DNA from: Burhinus oedicnemus
Lineage: Eukaryota > Chordata > Aves > Charadriiformes > Burhinidae
Direction of reading: 5' to 3'
Assembly (NCBI GenBank): GCA_008921705.1
Contig: VFFE01006076.1
Span: 196,118-260,117, forward strand
DNA: 64,000 nucleotides
Positions within the stretch are counted from its first letter, which is position 1; each line of letters begins with the position of its first letter. Below the pieces are notes generated by a model. It did no database searches and was not told the DNA's origin. It saw nothing but the letters and a program-made list of their open reading frames with translations. The translations under genes were made by a program, and so were the position numbers. Shown here piece after piece: positions 1 to 13,100 of this stretch.

Positions 1-238
1 TTGACTTCATTGTTTTAGTGATGTCTTGTTAATAACAAATCCCATATACTACCAGAAATCATGATAAATTGTCAAATTAAAGACCACTGATGGGGTGATT
101 TTTATAAGTGGCTTTGTTTTTCCTCATAAAAGTAACACACCTGAAGGAGGAAAGAAATTATTTAATTCTTGAAATAGCAAATGACCTCTATTTCTCTCAT
201 ACCAGTGAGCAGAGGAACCATCAGCAAGGGCTAATTGT
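1..238. other. Unannotated AT-rich DNA at left edge
   Basis: No repeat or gene is recognised. If the minus-strand open segment to its right is a terminal exon, this would be its 3' flank. The only polyadenylation-like signal on that strand is a weak ATTAAA at 161-166. Confidence 0.5.
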
Positions 239-559
239 TACTCTAAAATGAAGCACTTTCTACAGAAGTGGAAAAAAACAGAATTCTCATGGGAGCGCTG
301 AGTCCTTGCTTGATCTGTACAATGGGCAAAAGAACTGGGGTTGTTGCTCCAGGCAGGATATTTTCCTGTCCTACCTGCAGGATAGGCTCATCAATGCAGG
401 ATTTTTTTACTGTCACATACGTTGTATTTTCATAGAGCTGAAGGGCTTTCACAAACTTACCAGTTTGGTTTGGACTGGAGCAGGTAAACATGATGCTGCC
501 TAACCTGAACTCAACATTTGTGATTTGGAAGGCAAAAGAGTCCTTGATTTTCACACATG
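239..559 (-). CDS. Candidate coding exon, extracellular-type, protein not recognised
   Basis: An open minus-strand segment of about 105 codons. It is bordered on its 5' side by an acceptor-like sequence (a TACTACTGCAG junction, AG at 560-561) and ends in a TAG at its 3' end. Seen in the translation: three well-spaced cysteines, two N-glycosylation sequons (NQT and NTT), alternating hydrophobic stretches and a segment ILPGATTPVLLPIVQ. It has the balanced amino-acid composition of a folded extracellular domain rather than the Phe/Ser/Lys-biased translation of random AT-rich DNA. No clean splice donor is visible; the best is a weak GT after a CCCATT, so it could be a terminal or a broken exon. 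I do not recognise the family. A pseudogene remnant or chance open frame is possible. If real, its leftward direction agrees with transcription from the CpG island at the right edge. Confidence 0.35.
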
Positions 560-3500
560 CTGCAGTAGTAATTAAGTTTCTTTCCCAAAAAAGATGAGAT
601 CCTGATAAAAAGTTGCAGGTTCACTTGAGTCAAGCCTATTGCCTAGAAATGTCTTCTTCATTAAGAAATAATCAGCTGTCATTCAAGCAGCTAGGGAAAG
701 CTGTGAAATATACTGCACAGGGCTCAAATATGTTAGTTATTTATGAAAAAAAAAGGAATGGAGAGACTCACAGACAGTTTCCAAGGTTACCCAGGAGGCC
801 CCGTTAGACTGCATGTCCTTTCACCTTCCCACATCCCTGCATCTCTCCTAACAGAGAAGCTCTGCTGGAGATGTAGCAAGCTCCAGACATCACTCCTCGC
901 TTGAATGCATAAAACTTTCCTGTTTGGAAGACTGTTTGAACATTCAAGATGGACAACATACATTCTCCATAGCACACTTAGTTCTTTAATTTTTCCTTCC
1001 TCTCTTCTAAAACTATTTTTCAAAAACTGGAGGGTCTTTCCCCCTTTCTTTTTCCTCTTATCCTCTCTAGTCAACAGTTGGATTTTTCTCAGCAATAGAA
1101 ACCAGCTGATCAGTCCTAACGGAAAAACATTAAAATGTCAGTTTGGAGCAATACAGTCTTTTTCTGCTCACATTCTGCAGTATTTTCAGTTGAAGCCCTG
1201 TTTAAATTTGGAGCACTTCCAGGACTCAAATGGGAAAACAGCCTTTCACGAGCCCTTGGTTGGCAGAATAAAGAAGCTATTGAATGGCACCGATAAAGGC
1301 AGATATGACTCCTACTTCTAAGATCAGAGAGGTACTTATATTTGGAGAGCTTTTTTTCCTGTAGTCTATTTCTTACATGATCTAACAGACCCTTCCGTTG
1401 AACAGTATCAGTGTGTATGATATTTTATCAACTAAAAACATTCCCTCCTCAAAAGTTTCCTCATACTCCATGTAGTGGTAATTCTCTAGATTACCCTTGT
1501 GAGCACTGAAGTGAGTACTTACCACCAAAGAAAAAGTGGGATCAAAGAAAAGAATTTTTAAAAAACCTTCAAGCTACACATTCACTGTATCTCCACAATC
1601 AAATGGGACAAAATACTGGACTGTAACTCAATTTTGGCAAATATACGGTATGCCCTTATGAGAACAGTCAGTTCAGGTGGACCGTAAGACATCAATTATT
1701 TTCTAAGGAAAGCTTAAAGCATCAGAAGTAAAACTAAAGAGATATTCTGGTTAAAACACACCCCACATTCAAAGACAGCTGCAACATTTTGGGGATTAAT
1801 ATTCTACCTGTGCTTCTCTATGTAGTTTAAAGGTCACTAAAGTACTTGCTGAATGGAAAACTTTCAGAACCATTTCTCTTTTCTTAAGGATTTCACTGAA
1901 TAAGAAAGAAAAAAGGTGCCTGCCGATGCAGGGGACAGCAGAACGTGGTCAGAGAGAATTTCCTAGTGGATGGGAAAAATCTTTGACTATTACACCATTA
2001 TTGGTTTCTCTGGTGAAGTGCCATTGTTCTGATGAAACAGAAAATGAAGAGGGCAACAAAATCCACTGTTCTTTACATTTTTATAGAGCGTAACTTCCCA
2101 CACAAACATCTTACCATACCAGAGTGTTGATATTTTCAGGATGGTCTCAGTGTAAAAATAACTCTGACATTTTTGGGCAGCCCCAACAGGTAGCAAAATA
2201 TTGTGTATGCAGACACATGCAGATATACCTCAACAAGTCAAGATTAATTTGCTATGCTGTTTAAGGAGAGGTCTGCGTCCAGTACCAATGCCACCTTAAA
2301 ACATATACATGAAGAGTGCTATCACTTTAGCATAACGTGGAAAAAACTTGAACCTTTAATTAAGCCTTATCTTCTCCACAGTATAATGAAGCCACTGAAA
2401 TGAAGCAGGCGTGAACAAAATGGGAACTCAAATTCACTTTAAGTGGTCTGATGGGAAATCCTTCCTAACTTCATCCACATGACTGTTACACTCTAGTTTT
2501 CCTGTTTCACCATTTAATTTCTTCCCAAAGAATCCACCATCCTGTACAAAATCATAACTTCTAAGTTTTTGTACACAGAGTCCAACAGAATCTGTCTTCT
2601 CTCTGAAACCAGAGAAACAGAAAACTCCACATACTACAGCCACAATCATTCAGACCTTCCCAGCCGCTGCAAGATGCATGAACTCCTACACACCACTTCT
2701 GTCCATCCCCCACCTCTTTGTGTGTCACTAAGTTTCTGTTAATCGGTTAAACAGGTTTAGTTTAGAAAAGATGTCATCATTCCAGGGCAGTATATTTCTT
2801 GATATGAGCTTTATTTGCTACAGAAAGTTATAAAAATAAGAAAGCTGAGGTGATAACAGACTTTGAGTCAACTCCATAGTATTCAGGGTGTCACAGATGC
2901 TATGAGAATGTATGCTGATACATGCCACAGTAAACTGAGAAGAAACACACAGGGAAAACCACAGCTCTTTTAGACTGCAAACAAGCTAATTCCTACAGAC
3001 AGGTCATGAGAAATTTGGGGTAGGGGCTGGGTTTTTTGTGTTTTTTTCTTTTAACAAAGAGAAATAAAGTTCAAGAGTGGGTGAAACTCTGGCAATGAAC
3101 TGTCTCATGACTGGCAACCAAACAAAAGCAGCGCTTACTACATTATTCATCCAGCAGTCTTGTCAGAGATATTCAACATGTTTAATCTTATGCTAATGTT
3201 TAAAGACGAGGAAGTGGTACAATCAAATAAAGTGAACATGTTCATAGTAAGGAAAAAACCCCACTGAAAAAAAATCAGATGAAGCAAGCTACTTATGGAC
3301 ATAGATGCAACTGGTTAGATTCAATAACATTTGAAAAGTTGAGAAACCATGCAAAACTATATACATATTAGTGTCAGGAACCATATGGGAAATCTCTGTA
3401 AAGCCCTATTTAAATTAAAGTACACACACATTTCTTTTATGCAAAAAAGAAACAATACGTAATACTTGGCATCACACACTTTTTATTTTCTCGGGTGGGC

Positions 3501-3786
3501 TCAGGCAGTATGTGGCCACTATTTTAACTAATAGTTTGGGGACAGAAATATTAAGGCAGACTTAACAGCTTTCCCAGATTATGCACAAAATCTAAGCCAG
3601 AGCTGCCTGGTAGTTGGCAGTCAATTTTTCTAAGAATAAGTCGATTGTACCCAGAAAGCAAGCAAGAGGCATGGCAGCAGTTCCTTGTGCTGACTCTATT
3701 TTCAACTTTCTACAGAAGAAACTTGTCTTGTTGAGTACCTCAGCTGTAAAGAAGAAGGATTTAAATGAAATATACTCAAATCCTTG
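560..3786. other. Non-repetitive AT-rich DNA, no gene seen
   Basis: I see no recognisable repeat, RNA gene or convincing exon. Short open frames here translate into low-complexity or non-protein-like sequence and are interrupted by stops in every frame. Confidence 0.5.
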
Positions 3787-3850
3787 GGCTTAGTCCTACA
3801 AGGAAACTTCTGAGCATGAGTAAATCTCATTGAAGTCAGTGAATACGTTG
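3787..3850. repeat. Possible ancient amniote interspersed-repeat fragment
   Basis: The wording of this stretch (GAGTAAATCTCATTGAAGTC and the preceding TAGTCCTACA) resembles the old 'cattgaagtcaatgg' repeat family common in turtles, crocodilians and birds. The assignment is from memory of that family and the match is short and decayed. Confidence 0.3.
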
Positions 3851-4066
3851 AGTCCTTTATAGCATTTGTTGGCACATACTCAGTGGTGCATAGTCACATG
3901 AAAGAGGATGCCATGTGCCCTGAGCACCCCACCTCTGCAAGTGCAACCACTCAAGTCAATAACTTCTGGAAGGCAAGTAGTGTCACCTATAGCAGAAATA
4001 CACCGGCTTCATGTAGCTAGGAAAAGGCAGAAATTCAGGTTTTATCCGTCACATGAAGTTTGTCAC

Positions 4067-4069
<3 letters not shown>

Positions 4070-4097
<28 letters not shown>
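4070..4097. repeat. Homopolymer A(28)
   Basis: An uninterrupted run of 28 A. No polyadenylation signal lies just upstream and no retrocopied gene body is recognisable before it, so it is treated as a simple repeat rather than a retrogene tail. Confidence 0.95.
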
Positions 4098-7000
4098 GAC
4101 TATTGTAACAAACTATGAACAGCCCTAGTCAAGTTCTTCACAAATGAACCACTCTGCTGAAATAGTTTCCCACCATCTTGTTCTTGAAAGAAAAATTACG
4201 TTCTGTTGAAGGCTATCTCTTCTGTCACCTGAGCTCTGAATGAGAGATATGAAGTACATGGTTATTTACAAGATATGAAAAGCTGTATATTGTCCTTACA
4301 AAACAGGTGTCTATGGACTTGATTGGTTTACTCTTGTCCCCTATTGATGTCTGTAGAAATGGGAATAAAGCAGTTTGACTAAATATGTAGCCATTCACAA
4401 GTCATCAGAGACGTAAAAATGTGTTTGCTTGTTAATGTGAGTTTTATTATTTGATCTATGAAAACCAGACACTCTAGAGAGCCAAAGGATTAAATCTTTT
4501 TAGTAAAAGAAAAATTAGAGTAATCAGCAGGTTGGAAGACTTATTCTTTTCTAATTACATGTCATTTTATAAATACTCTTGGGTTTATAGAACTTACTTC
4601 TTAAATGTTAGTGATCTGGAAACAAGACTGTGCTACAGGACTTGTTTCAAGTACAGTGCTAAAAAAATTATTTCATTTTTGGCATAAAATATGTATCAGG
4701 CACTTACATACAAGGTTAGAGGAAAAGTTATTAATAATTGATGTTTTGATGTAATCTAGTGCTGGAGGTTTATTTCTAATTTAGTTCGATATTTTGAATT
4801 CTAAAAAGTATTTGCAGTACTCCTTGGGACAGAGTTAAACACACCCAAAGGATAGGGAAAGGTTTTTCTCATTGAAATGAGGACAGCCTCTGGGTGAAAA
4901 CCATTCAACAGAATTTAACAGCCAGGAAAAACCTGCTCTGAAACAGCATTATAGTACCTAGTGCAAGAGAGAGTTCATTTTCAAGCTTGGTATAGACAAA
5001 TTAGGCCCAAAGTAACATTTTACTTAGCAATGACCCACCTTGCCCCAGGGTGAGGTGCAGTCTGGGAAGGCAATATATGCTGTATGTTGTCTTTGGGATG
5101 CTATGGCAGAACTCACCAGGCATACACCTGAAACCAGGGAATATGGCCCAGCATCTGCCTCTTCCCTGCTCCTTTTGAGCTGCCTTTCATTTGCCCCTTG
5201 AGCCGAAGTCACATCCTACACCTCCCTGTGACAGCTGCTGTACTTTTTCTGTGAGAGACGACACAGGCCAGGGAGCTTGCTTGGTTTTCGCCCTTTCCAC
5301 CCATCTTGTCAGGGAGTAGGCATCTACCCAATGAAGAACACCAGAGCAAATAGTTTCTTTTTCCATGCAAATCTTTAGTTATCTACATTGTCATGGGTTA
5401 ATTAAGGTTATGGAGTAACAAGATGTGAACATTATATACGACTTTTGTGCAGAAAGAAAGATGGGAGGATGAGGCTCAGTCCCAAATGGAGTAAATGCAG
5501 TTGGAGAGAAGCAAGGAACCCCTTTTATGGCTAGCAATTACACCAAGTTAGGCAAAGGCAAGGTGATGAACTCCCACTTGTCCTGAGCACATTTATAAGT
5601 ACAGCTGTGTATGTCTCATAACCACATAAGAGTGTCAGATGAACATTGTTAAAAGCTTCATTATTATGCAGTGAGATGCACAGCACAGTTTTCTGATGAT
5701 TCAGTTTATGAAGAGGTTGTGTGAGCTCTTCCTCTCCTGATAGCAGCTCTCGGCTTTTCACCTTTAGTGTCAGCCTTAAAATAGAAATATCTGTCAGTTT
5801 TCACAGTGACAAAGCCTACAGAAACATCCCTGATCCATCAGAAGTAATCTAAATGCAATTTTCCCTCTCCCCAGCAATGCAAACAAAGTATTTTTATCTC
5901 GGTCACGTCTCTTCTGTTTTCATCTTTTTCATAATGGCATTAGACTCAATAACAAAGTCAAATGTAATGTAAACACTCAGTAAAGGCTTCTTTGAAGTTT
6001 GGTTAGTGCAATGGATTGATTGACCGGGATTCATATCTAGATTTTGAAGCAAACAGAATGAGTTTGGTGGACTCAAAGTAGGACTGACAAAAATTTTTGC
6101 TATCTTATCCTGACATAACATGGCAATGAAAAGCATTATCATGAGTCACCATGCATGTATCATTTCCAGTGTCAGGCAGTACAGCAAGACAATCAAGCAC
6201 TGCCTTCTTTCAGTAACAAGCTCACTTCAAGTCCACATCATTAGGCAACACCAGGACCCACCAAATTATTCGCAAACAAGATGTCCAGTGAATTTAGCCC
6301 TGTTTTTTGCCTGTTTCTTATAAAGACACTCACTGTTCAAACGTATTTGTTATTTCCCACAACCAGCCCAGCAAAATGCAATCTAAGAGCTCCCAGGAAA
6401 TTCAGCTAGCTTCAGTTGATCAGGAGACTGTGTCATCTCAGATAACCCTTCCCCAAACTAGTAATTGCCAAGGATCAACAGCTGGTCTGCACTGACAAAG
6501 AGAACAGGAGTAAATCTGAGACTGACACTTCTCACATGCAAAGTCAGAACATGTGGAAAACTTCTTTATGTTGTGGAAATGAATCTCTGCTTATTAAGGG
6601 GAAGTGCATATAACAGTAGGTTATCACTATTATTTTTAGTTTGTAAGAAGTGTTTTCAGCACACAAAAGCAGCCAGGTCCTTGGAGGGCTTTCATCTCAG
6701 CAGGACAACTTCCGCCTCCTTACAAACACAGAAAAATATCTGTTTTCTCTACATGCCATGTGTAAACAGAGGATGCAACTTGTTAAGGGCCCCTCTTGAG
6801 GTGTTACATGGCCCATATACACCTTTAGTGGGGAAAATTAGTTCAATCATTAAGAGTACCGGAGGAGCTCCAAAGGCCACTTGCTGAAAGATTTCCTTTC
6901 TTACCAGGCTTGGGATAAGGTCCAGCAAGAAAAGGGGCAGAGATTTTTGTTTGGTTTTTTTTTTTTAAAAATGTGTTCAACATTCAATCTTTACAGGCAA

Positions 7001-8933
7001 GGAAGGGCAAGCTCTTGAGTTTAGGACCACCAATGCACAAGTAAAGTTGGATTTTGCCTTGAGAGTGCTGAAACTGCACTTTCTAAACACTAATGAAGTT
7101 TTCTGTCTCTTCAATGAAATTCAGGCTTGGGGTTGTGGGCCTCTAACTATGTTCACACTTAATTGTAATTATCGGAATATTCTTCTTTAAAGCAACAGGG
7201 CCTTCCATATGCTTCCATATATTAAGCTCACATAAAGCCTTCAAGGCACAGACATAGTGAAAGCTACAGGAAAAATAAAAATATTTTTGTTATTGTTTAG
7301 TATTATGGTTCTGATTGTGGTCATTTTATTGTCTGAATCACTGAGCAGCCTCGTAGTGGAACTGAAACTGTTAAAAAGATACTCGGGGATATATTAATGT
7401 TAAAATCAAAAGCTTTAGTTCATTTGGAAAGGTTTGATGTTCTCAGTAGGAAGAGGATTTGTTCTGCAGAAGCACAGGGCTGATAAAATTGTCAAAATTT
7501 ATGACTTTTACTGTTTTTTGCCTCCCTTTTAACAAGGGCTCTTCATCCCTGAAAAAAAAATGTTTTAAGACTATGCTGGAACAGTAAAAGGGCTGATTGG
7601 TGCACCACCAGAGAAACACAAGTTAATTTGTCATGTAACAAGGACATGGTATATCTGAAAGTAACTCAGTATCACATTAAAAATTCAAAATTTATGGCAA
7701 AAAAGCATAAATAATAATACCAAGAGAGAAAGAATTTTTGCATATAGCAGCATTTTTTGATAAATCTATTAATAACAGGATGAGAAAGAAAGGACTAACA
7801 TTTACCTTTAGTCTAATTTGCCTTAGGAATGATAGCGTAGGGCAGAATTGATCAGCAAGCTAGCAAAGAGCCACAGATCTACAAGGTGCTGACAGGGGAT
7901 TTTGCATTTCTAAGCAGCCGGAGCTGAGCAAGCGGCTGAGCTGTAGCTGCCTTCAGATATCTCTGGGCTCGGGGCAATTGCACCAGCTGCTGTTCTGTCC
8001 CCAGGTAATTTTCATATCTTGTATCTGAGCCCTAAACTGTAATCCAACTCTTTCTCCTCCTAGAAAATCCTTAAAATCAAAGACTAAAAACACCAGTGGG
8101 CAAGTTTGACTTTGTCAGCCAAAGTGTTTCAAATTTTAGCTGACTGGAAGCCATGTTTCTTCAGAGTGCCCAAGTAATCGCTATGGTCTGCTATTTAACA
8201 CACAAAAATCGGAGTGGAAGTGTGGATTTCAGAGGTTATTTCCTGCATAACACAATAAAATTTGGGAACTGCCATTCTCCTGCCACTCTGGAGCTGCAGT
8301 GGTGTGAAATTGTAACATAGTGGGACAGAAGGACTAGGGTCTTGCTACTTCAAACAATAGCATTTTAATCGTAACACATACAACAGTACAGCATACTCTT
8401 GAGAGATGCTCTTTTATATACTTCAAATACATGATGTTGACAACATTCCCTCATTGTGCTCTTCCATGGCAGTTGCTGACCTAATCATTTGGCCAGTAAT
8501 TTATATAAGCTCTCGACACCCTCAGTTGAGCTCAGATCACCAGTGTGCAGGATCTAGTACAAAGATTTCCTCTTTCTAGTATACCCAACAGTATAAAACT
8601 GCATCATACAATTAGATGTAAGGGGCTCATCACTGTCACAACAGGGTTGTAAGACCAAAGGGTTTGTATGAAAGGATAACACACTTTTTTATCAGTGGAG
8701 AAGTGAAGTTGTTTCAGTCTGTACAGTTGAGGGTTCATACGCATTTTTTCCCTTGACATTGTAGGGCACAAAATGGAAGAGATGTCTTCAAGGTTATTGC
8801 CCCTTATGATAGGAATAACCCAAACGCTTGGATACTATCACAGCCAAACAAATTAAGCCTAACTAGCTATATTAGCTCCTGTTTAAAGTTTTCAATGACG
8901 CTCCATTCAAGAGTTCTCATGGAAGATCACCTT
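4098..8933. other. Non-repetitive AT-rich DNA, no gene seen
   Basis: No interspersed repeat or exon is recognised in 4.8 kb. The longest open frame, at 6465-6887 on the plus strand, lacks protein-like character. A small locally GC-richer patch near 7910-8000 carries two CAGCTG E-boxes within about 50 bases. Confidence 0.5.
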
Positions 8934-9107
8934 TCATAGAATCATAGAATCATACAATGGTTTGGGTTGGAAAGGACCTTCAAAGGTCATCTAATCCAAC
9001 CACCCTGCAATGAGCAGGGCCATCTTCAACTAGATGGGCTCAGAGCCCTATCCAACCTGACCTTAAATATTTCCAGGGAGGGGGTATCTACAACCTCTTC
9101 GGGCAAG
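8934..9107 (-). mobile_element. CR1 LINE 3' fragment (5'-truncated)
   Basis: The left end carries the inverted CR1 tail (TCATAGAATCATAGAATCAT). It is followed by the hallmark 3' end region read in reverse: GGTTTGGGTTGGAAAGGACC, CATCTAATCCAACCACC, a GAGCAGGGCCATCTTCAACT stretch and CAACCTCTTCGGGCAA. Because the tail is on the left, the element lies on the minus strand. Only the last ~170 bp is present, as expected for CR1, which inserts 5'-truncated copies and lacks a poly(A) tail. Divergence is moderate. The short open frame across it is not a host gene. Confidence 0.95.
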
Positions 9108-10079
9108 AGAAGACAGAAAAAGAGCATCAGGGAAGGTACAGCTGCAGAAATGTCTTTCCAATCTGCGTGCATGTGCCAGTATTGTATCCATCTAACACTT
9201 GAGATCCTAGAGTCACTTACTAGGTGATTTTAGGCAAAGGTAGCTGTGCAATGGAGATCCCCTGCAGAACTTTTCATTGAGTAGCTGTGGAAGGTGTGGA
9301 CCTGGAATAAAGAATAAAAATGACACCAACTTCCAAATATCTCCCATCTCCTTAGCTACAGCCCATTCAGCTATCTTTTGCTTAAAAGATATATGACACC
9401 ATTCAGAGAACCAAAAGGTTCCAGATACATTTGCTGTGAAAAAATACTTAATTTTTTTCCACTGTTTATCTCTTATGGCACTGTACCATGTGCTGGAACT
9501 GTGTTAGGCAAGAAATTCACCAAGATTGTCGACCTAGGACTGGAAAAGTTAGGGACCAGTTCCATATTTTTAAAGCCAGCCAGGAAAGTTAAAAATCTTT
9601 GGGCAAGTTACTGGTCATCAAAGCCAATAAAAGGTTCCCCATCTGTTTAAATTCATTGTTTTACTCTTTATAGTTAAGTAGAATCCTCATTAATATAATT
9701 GTTGATAACCAATTATCAGAACTGAAATAATTAATTGGTATGGCTATTTAACATGTTTAGCTTTTGCTGTGACACTAGGGGTCCAACTCTGCTCTCAGAC
9801 TCACTGGGAAAATCCTGTGGATTTTGGTAGGATTTTATTGAATTTATTTTCTAGTTAATGATGAGTAGTTAGCTTACAGTTTGCTCACCAGAAATATTTA
9901 TTACTTTCCTTTTATTTCTGATGATTTTCTGGCCATTTTGTATAACTTCCTTAGTTAAGCTTGTTGGAAATATTCAGTGAGATTCACTCTGAGTTTAAAC
10001 AATAAAACATGTTTCCAGATTTTTTTCCTGTATTAATTACTTCTTTTCAGATCATTCATGTGAGGAATCCTAGTAAAAC
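9108..10079. other. AT-rich unique DNA
   Basis: No gene or repeat is recognised. The stretch 9651-9780 is dense in ATTA/TAAT and GATAA-type motifs, including adjacent CCAATTATC and TAATTAATTGG strings. This could be regulatory or simply AT-rich background. Confidence 0.45.
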
Positions 10080-10130
10080 AAATTCAACCCCTGCAACCCC
10101 ATTGAAGTCAATGCATTTACCTTCATTCTG
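10080..10130. repeat. Possible ancient amniote repeat fragment
   Basis: It contains CCCCATTGAAGTCAATG, the most characteristic phrase of an old amniote interspersed repeat family, in a short decayed context. The family name cannot be assigned by eye. Confidence 0.35.
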
Positions 10131-13100
10131 ACTTTACATTCTTTGCATTCTTTGGTCTTCTAAACAGAGATTGAGTTTTACTATACATCGGTGTGAAGAA
10201 ACAGCTCCTATACACCCTGCTGTGCATAAAGGCAACTGGGGCTATTCATGTAAAGTTAGTAAAATTTATCCCCTAAGCCTTATGATACGAGTTCTCTTTA
10301 TCCAGTTTTCCTTGCACTTGTTCCACATTGCCTTTTTTTTTCCTGAAAAAAAAGATTTTCTTTCTCCTATTACTTGCCCAAGGAAGAAACATTTTCCCAA
10401 AGCTATTCATCCAGAATTGAAAGTTGAGTGATAACTGTGAGTTAGACAGCTTAATGGACCAAGCTCTGGCCTTTCACCTCTGACAGTGGTAAAAATGTAA
10501 GGTCTTTGTTTATTCATATTATAGGTACAGGGGAGGCAGCTGTGAACAATGGTCCATAAAACTAATTTCCTAATGACTTAAATAGGTGACTTGGAAAGCC
10601 TGATGCAAGGCTTATGTTGGTGTGTATGGTGTATAGATGTGTATAGAAGCGTGAGTAAGAAATGGATTCTTCATGTTGGCACATCATTCAGCATTTTCCA
10701 GAATTAAAACACTGTACCAGCTGTCAAGGAGTTATGTCAAATATGAGGGTACTATGTATTCCCTAATCCTCATCTGCCTAATTAATAAAAAATAAAAATG
10801 TAGATTGTATTGTAGGGAGATAAAAAAAGTTTTATCCCAAGGTTAAAGAAATTGCAACATCCTTAAAGAGCAATATTAATTCAGTGCTGAAGGGTTTGTT
10901 AGAGAGGAATATAATTAGTGAATATCTTAAAGCACTAAAAAAGGTTCAAATTTAATTATATTTAGAAAGTAGTTTTTCTTTGCATATGAAATCTATGCCA
11001 TGACCAGACAAGCTCTCAATAGTTCAGTAGGACTAATGGATCCAAAAAGACCCTCTTCACACATCTACTGCAATCCCTCCTCCACTTTGTATCCCCTCAT
11101 TGTAACTATGCCCTTTCTCACAACTAACAAGGGACATAATCTGATCCACGCCAGCAAGATCGTACTCTCTGGTGCCATCAACTTAACTCCCATATTCTAT
11201 TAATAGGAGATATTTCATTAACGTTCAGGAATGATTTGCAAATTAATTCTGTTTTGAATCCTTCTAGTACAGAACAATGTTCTTGAGTTTATCTGTCAAA
11301 TTAATCCCTCTGAGTGCACCTAAGAGAGGCAATAATCTTGGGAAATAGCCAGGAAATTGAACCTAACCTCAAATTTCAATTGCTTGTATCAATGTTGTTA
11401 TTAGTTTCTGGTGTAAGACTTGAAAATAATCCAATTAAATTGCTTCAGGAAATGGCACTGTATGATAACAGATACTATTTGGCTTCCTGCATATGTAGAG
11501 TGTGTGCATGTCTGTGTACAAACTAGAAAGCGAGGCAAACATTTCAAAGGAACAGAAGACAGTGTAAAGAAAAGCAGTATATTTCTTGCCAGAAGTATAC
11601 AGTCTAGGCACATTCAAAGAAACTAATATTTATTATAGTCTAAGACATTGCAAGAACAATGGATTGATTATTGTTGCTGAACACTTTATTTTCTATAAAT
11701 GTCCCTGTGGTGTTGAGGGGCTGCTGGGCAAGGTAAGAAGGATGAAATGTCTATTTTGAATTAGTATCCATTGTTTTGCACTGACAAAAGTAAATTTGTT
11801 TCCACAGGACAGCCATTACTAACACTTTCAATCTTTCCAAATCTTTTCAAAGGATCTACGCAAATTTGTTTTACATATTGCTCACAAGAACAGCAGTCTC
11901 AAAAAGTAGTTCAACATATGAAGGAGGGAAGCTTAAACTGTGACCTCAGATTCCTTTCAACTCAAACATTGACATCATCCTTGCTCTGTAAACTCACCAG
12001 ACATCTTCCCCCTGCCCCCCTCCGCCCAATGTGACATCACAAAACAAGACATCAGACTGGAATTAACCCAGGTCCAAATCTCTGCAGAGAATCTGTAGGA
12101 TTATCCCTACTGTCAGAGAGATCTTGGTTTACAGCCTATGATGAAACATGTGCACGCAAGTATGTAAGGGGAAAAAATAATCAAGACCCATCCCCATCCC
12201 AGCATTTTGGTTAGGTAGTAGCAGATACCAGATGCACATGAGAACTCTTTCCTTTTGGGTGTTTTCTATTTGCTTTCAGTTGATGACAACATGACTCAGT
12301 TGTAACATAAAGCACACTCATATTTTACTGACAAATACAGAAACATCTTAATGGGTAGCAACAGTCACCGGCCAGTTCATCTTGTTCCACTGGGGAAAAA
12401 GGAAGCAGGGTCAGACTTTTCCCTAAGGTTGTTAACATTAATAGGAGGGGAGAGATTATTTCCTAAAAAGTGACTTGGCAGTCATAGCTTCAGAGGCTTC
12501 ACACCACTCCTTCGTTAAGGTACTACCAGCAACCTTGTTTCCAGGAACTTCCCCGCTCTGCTGGAGAATGCTATTATGTTATTATTTGAGAACATTATTG
12601 TTAAATAGCAAATCTCTCCTTGACTGCAGTGTTGGATTTGAATTTTAAGGAGGAGGGGAGGGGAGTGTGTGATATTTTCAAGAATATTGTACGGCATTAG
12701 TTCACATCCAGCTGGACATCATATTCGCTGTTTAGACTTTTCTGAAGAGAAGTGCTGGGGAGACATTGGAGAACGTGCACATAGGACTGCATGCCCTGTC
12801 CTATTTTATTTTTACTTGCCAATACCTTCCATTCACTGCTGGGATGGGTAAAATTCTATGGAAATAGAGGACCGCTGTTCCAGCAGCAAAGGTGACAATG
12901 GGTAACATGTCTGCAAGCAATGGACCCATCTCAGGGCTGATGTCAGCCTCCCAGGACAGTTTCATAGTAGAGACAACTGTGAGAGCAATCTGTCCACTTG
13001 ACAAACTGCTTTCCAAAAGGGCATGGAGAGGCTAAGTCTGGGTCTGCTGACCTCATTGAGGTCAATTCACGTGTTCAGTCAATGCAGTGGAGAGCAGCAT

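Noticed and set aside
4070..4097. Poly(A) as the tail of a processed pseudogene
   Set aside because: No polyadenylation signal or gene-like sequence lies upstream and no target-site duplication is visible.
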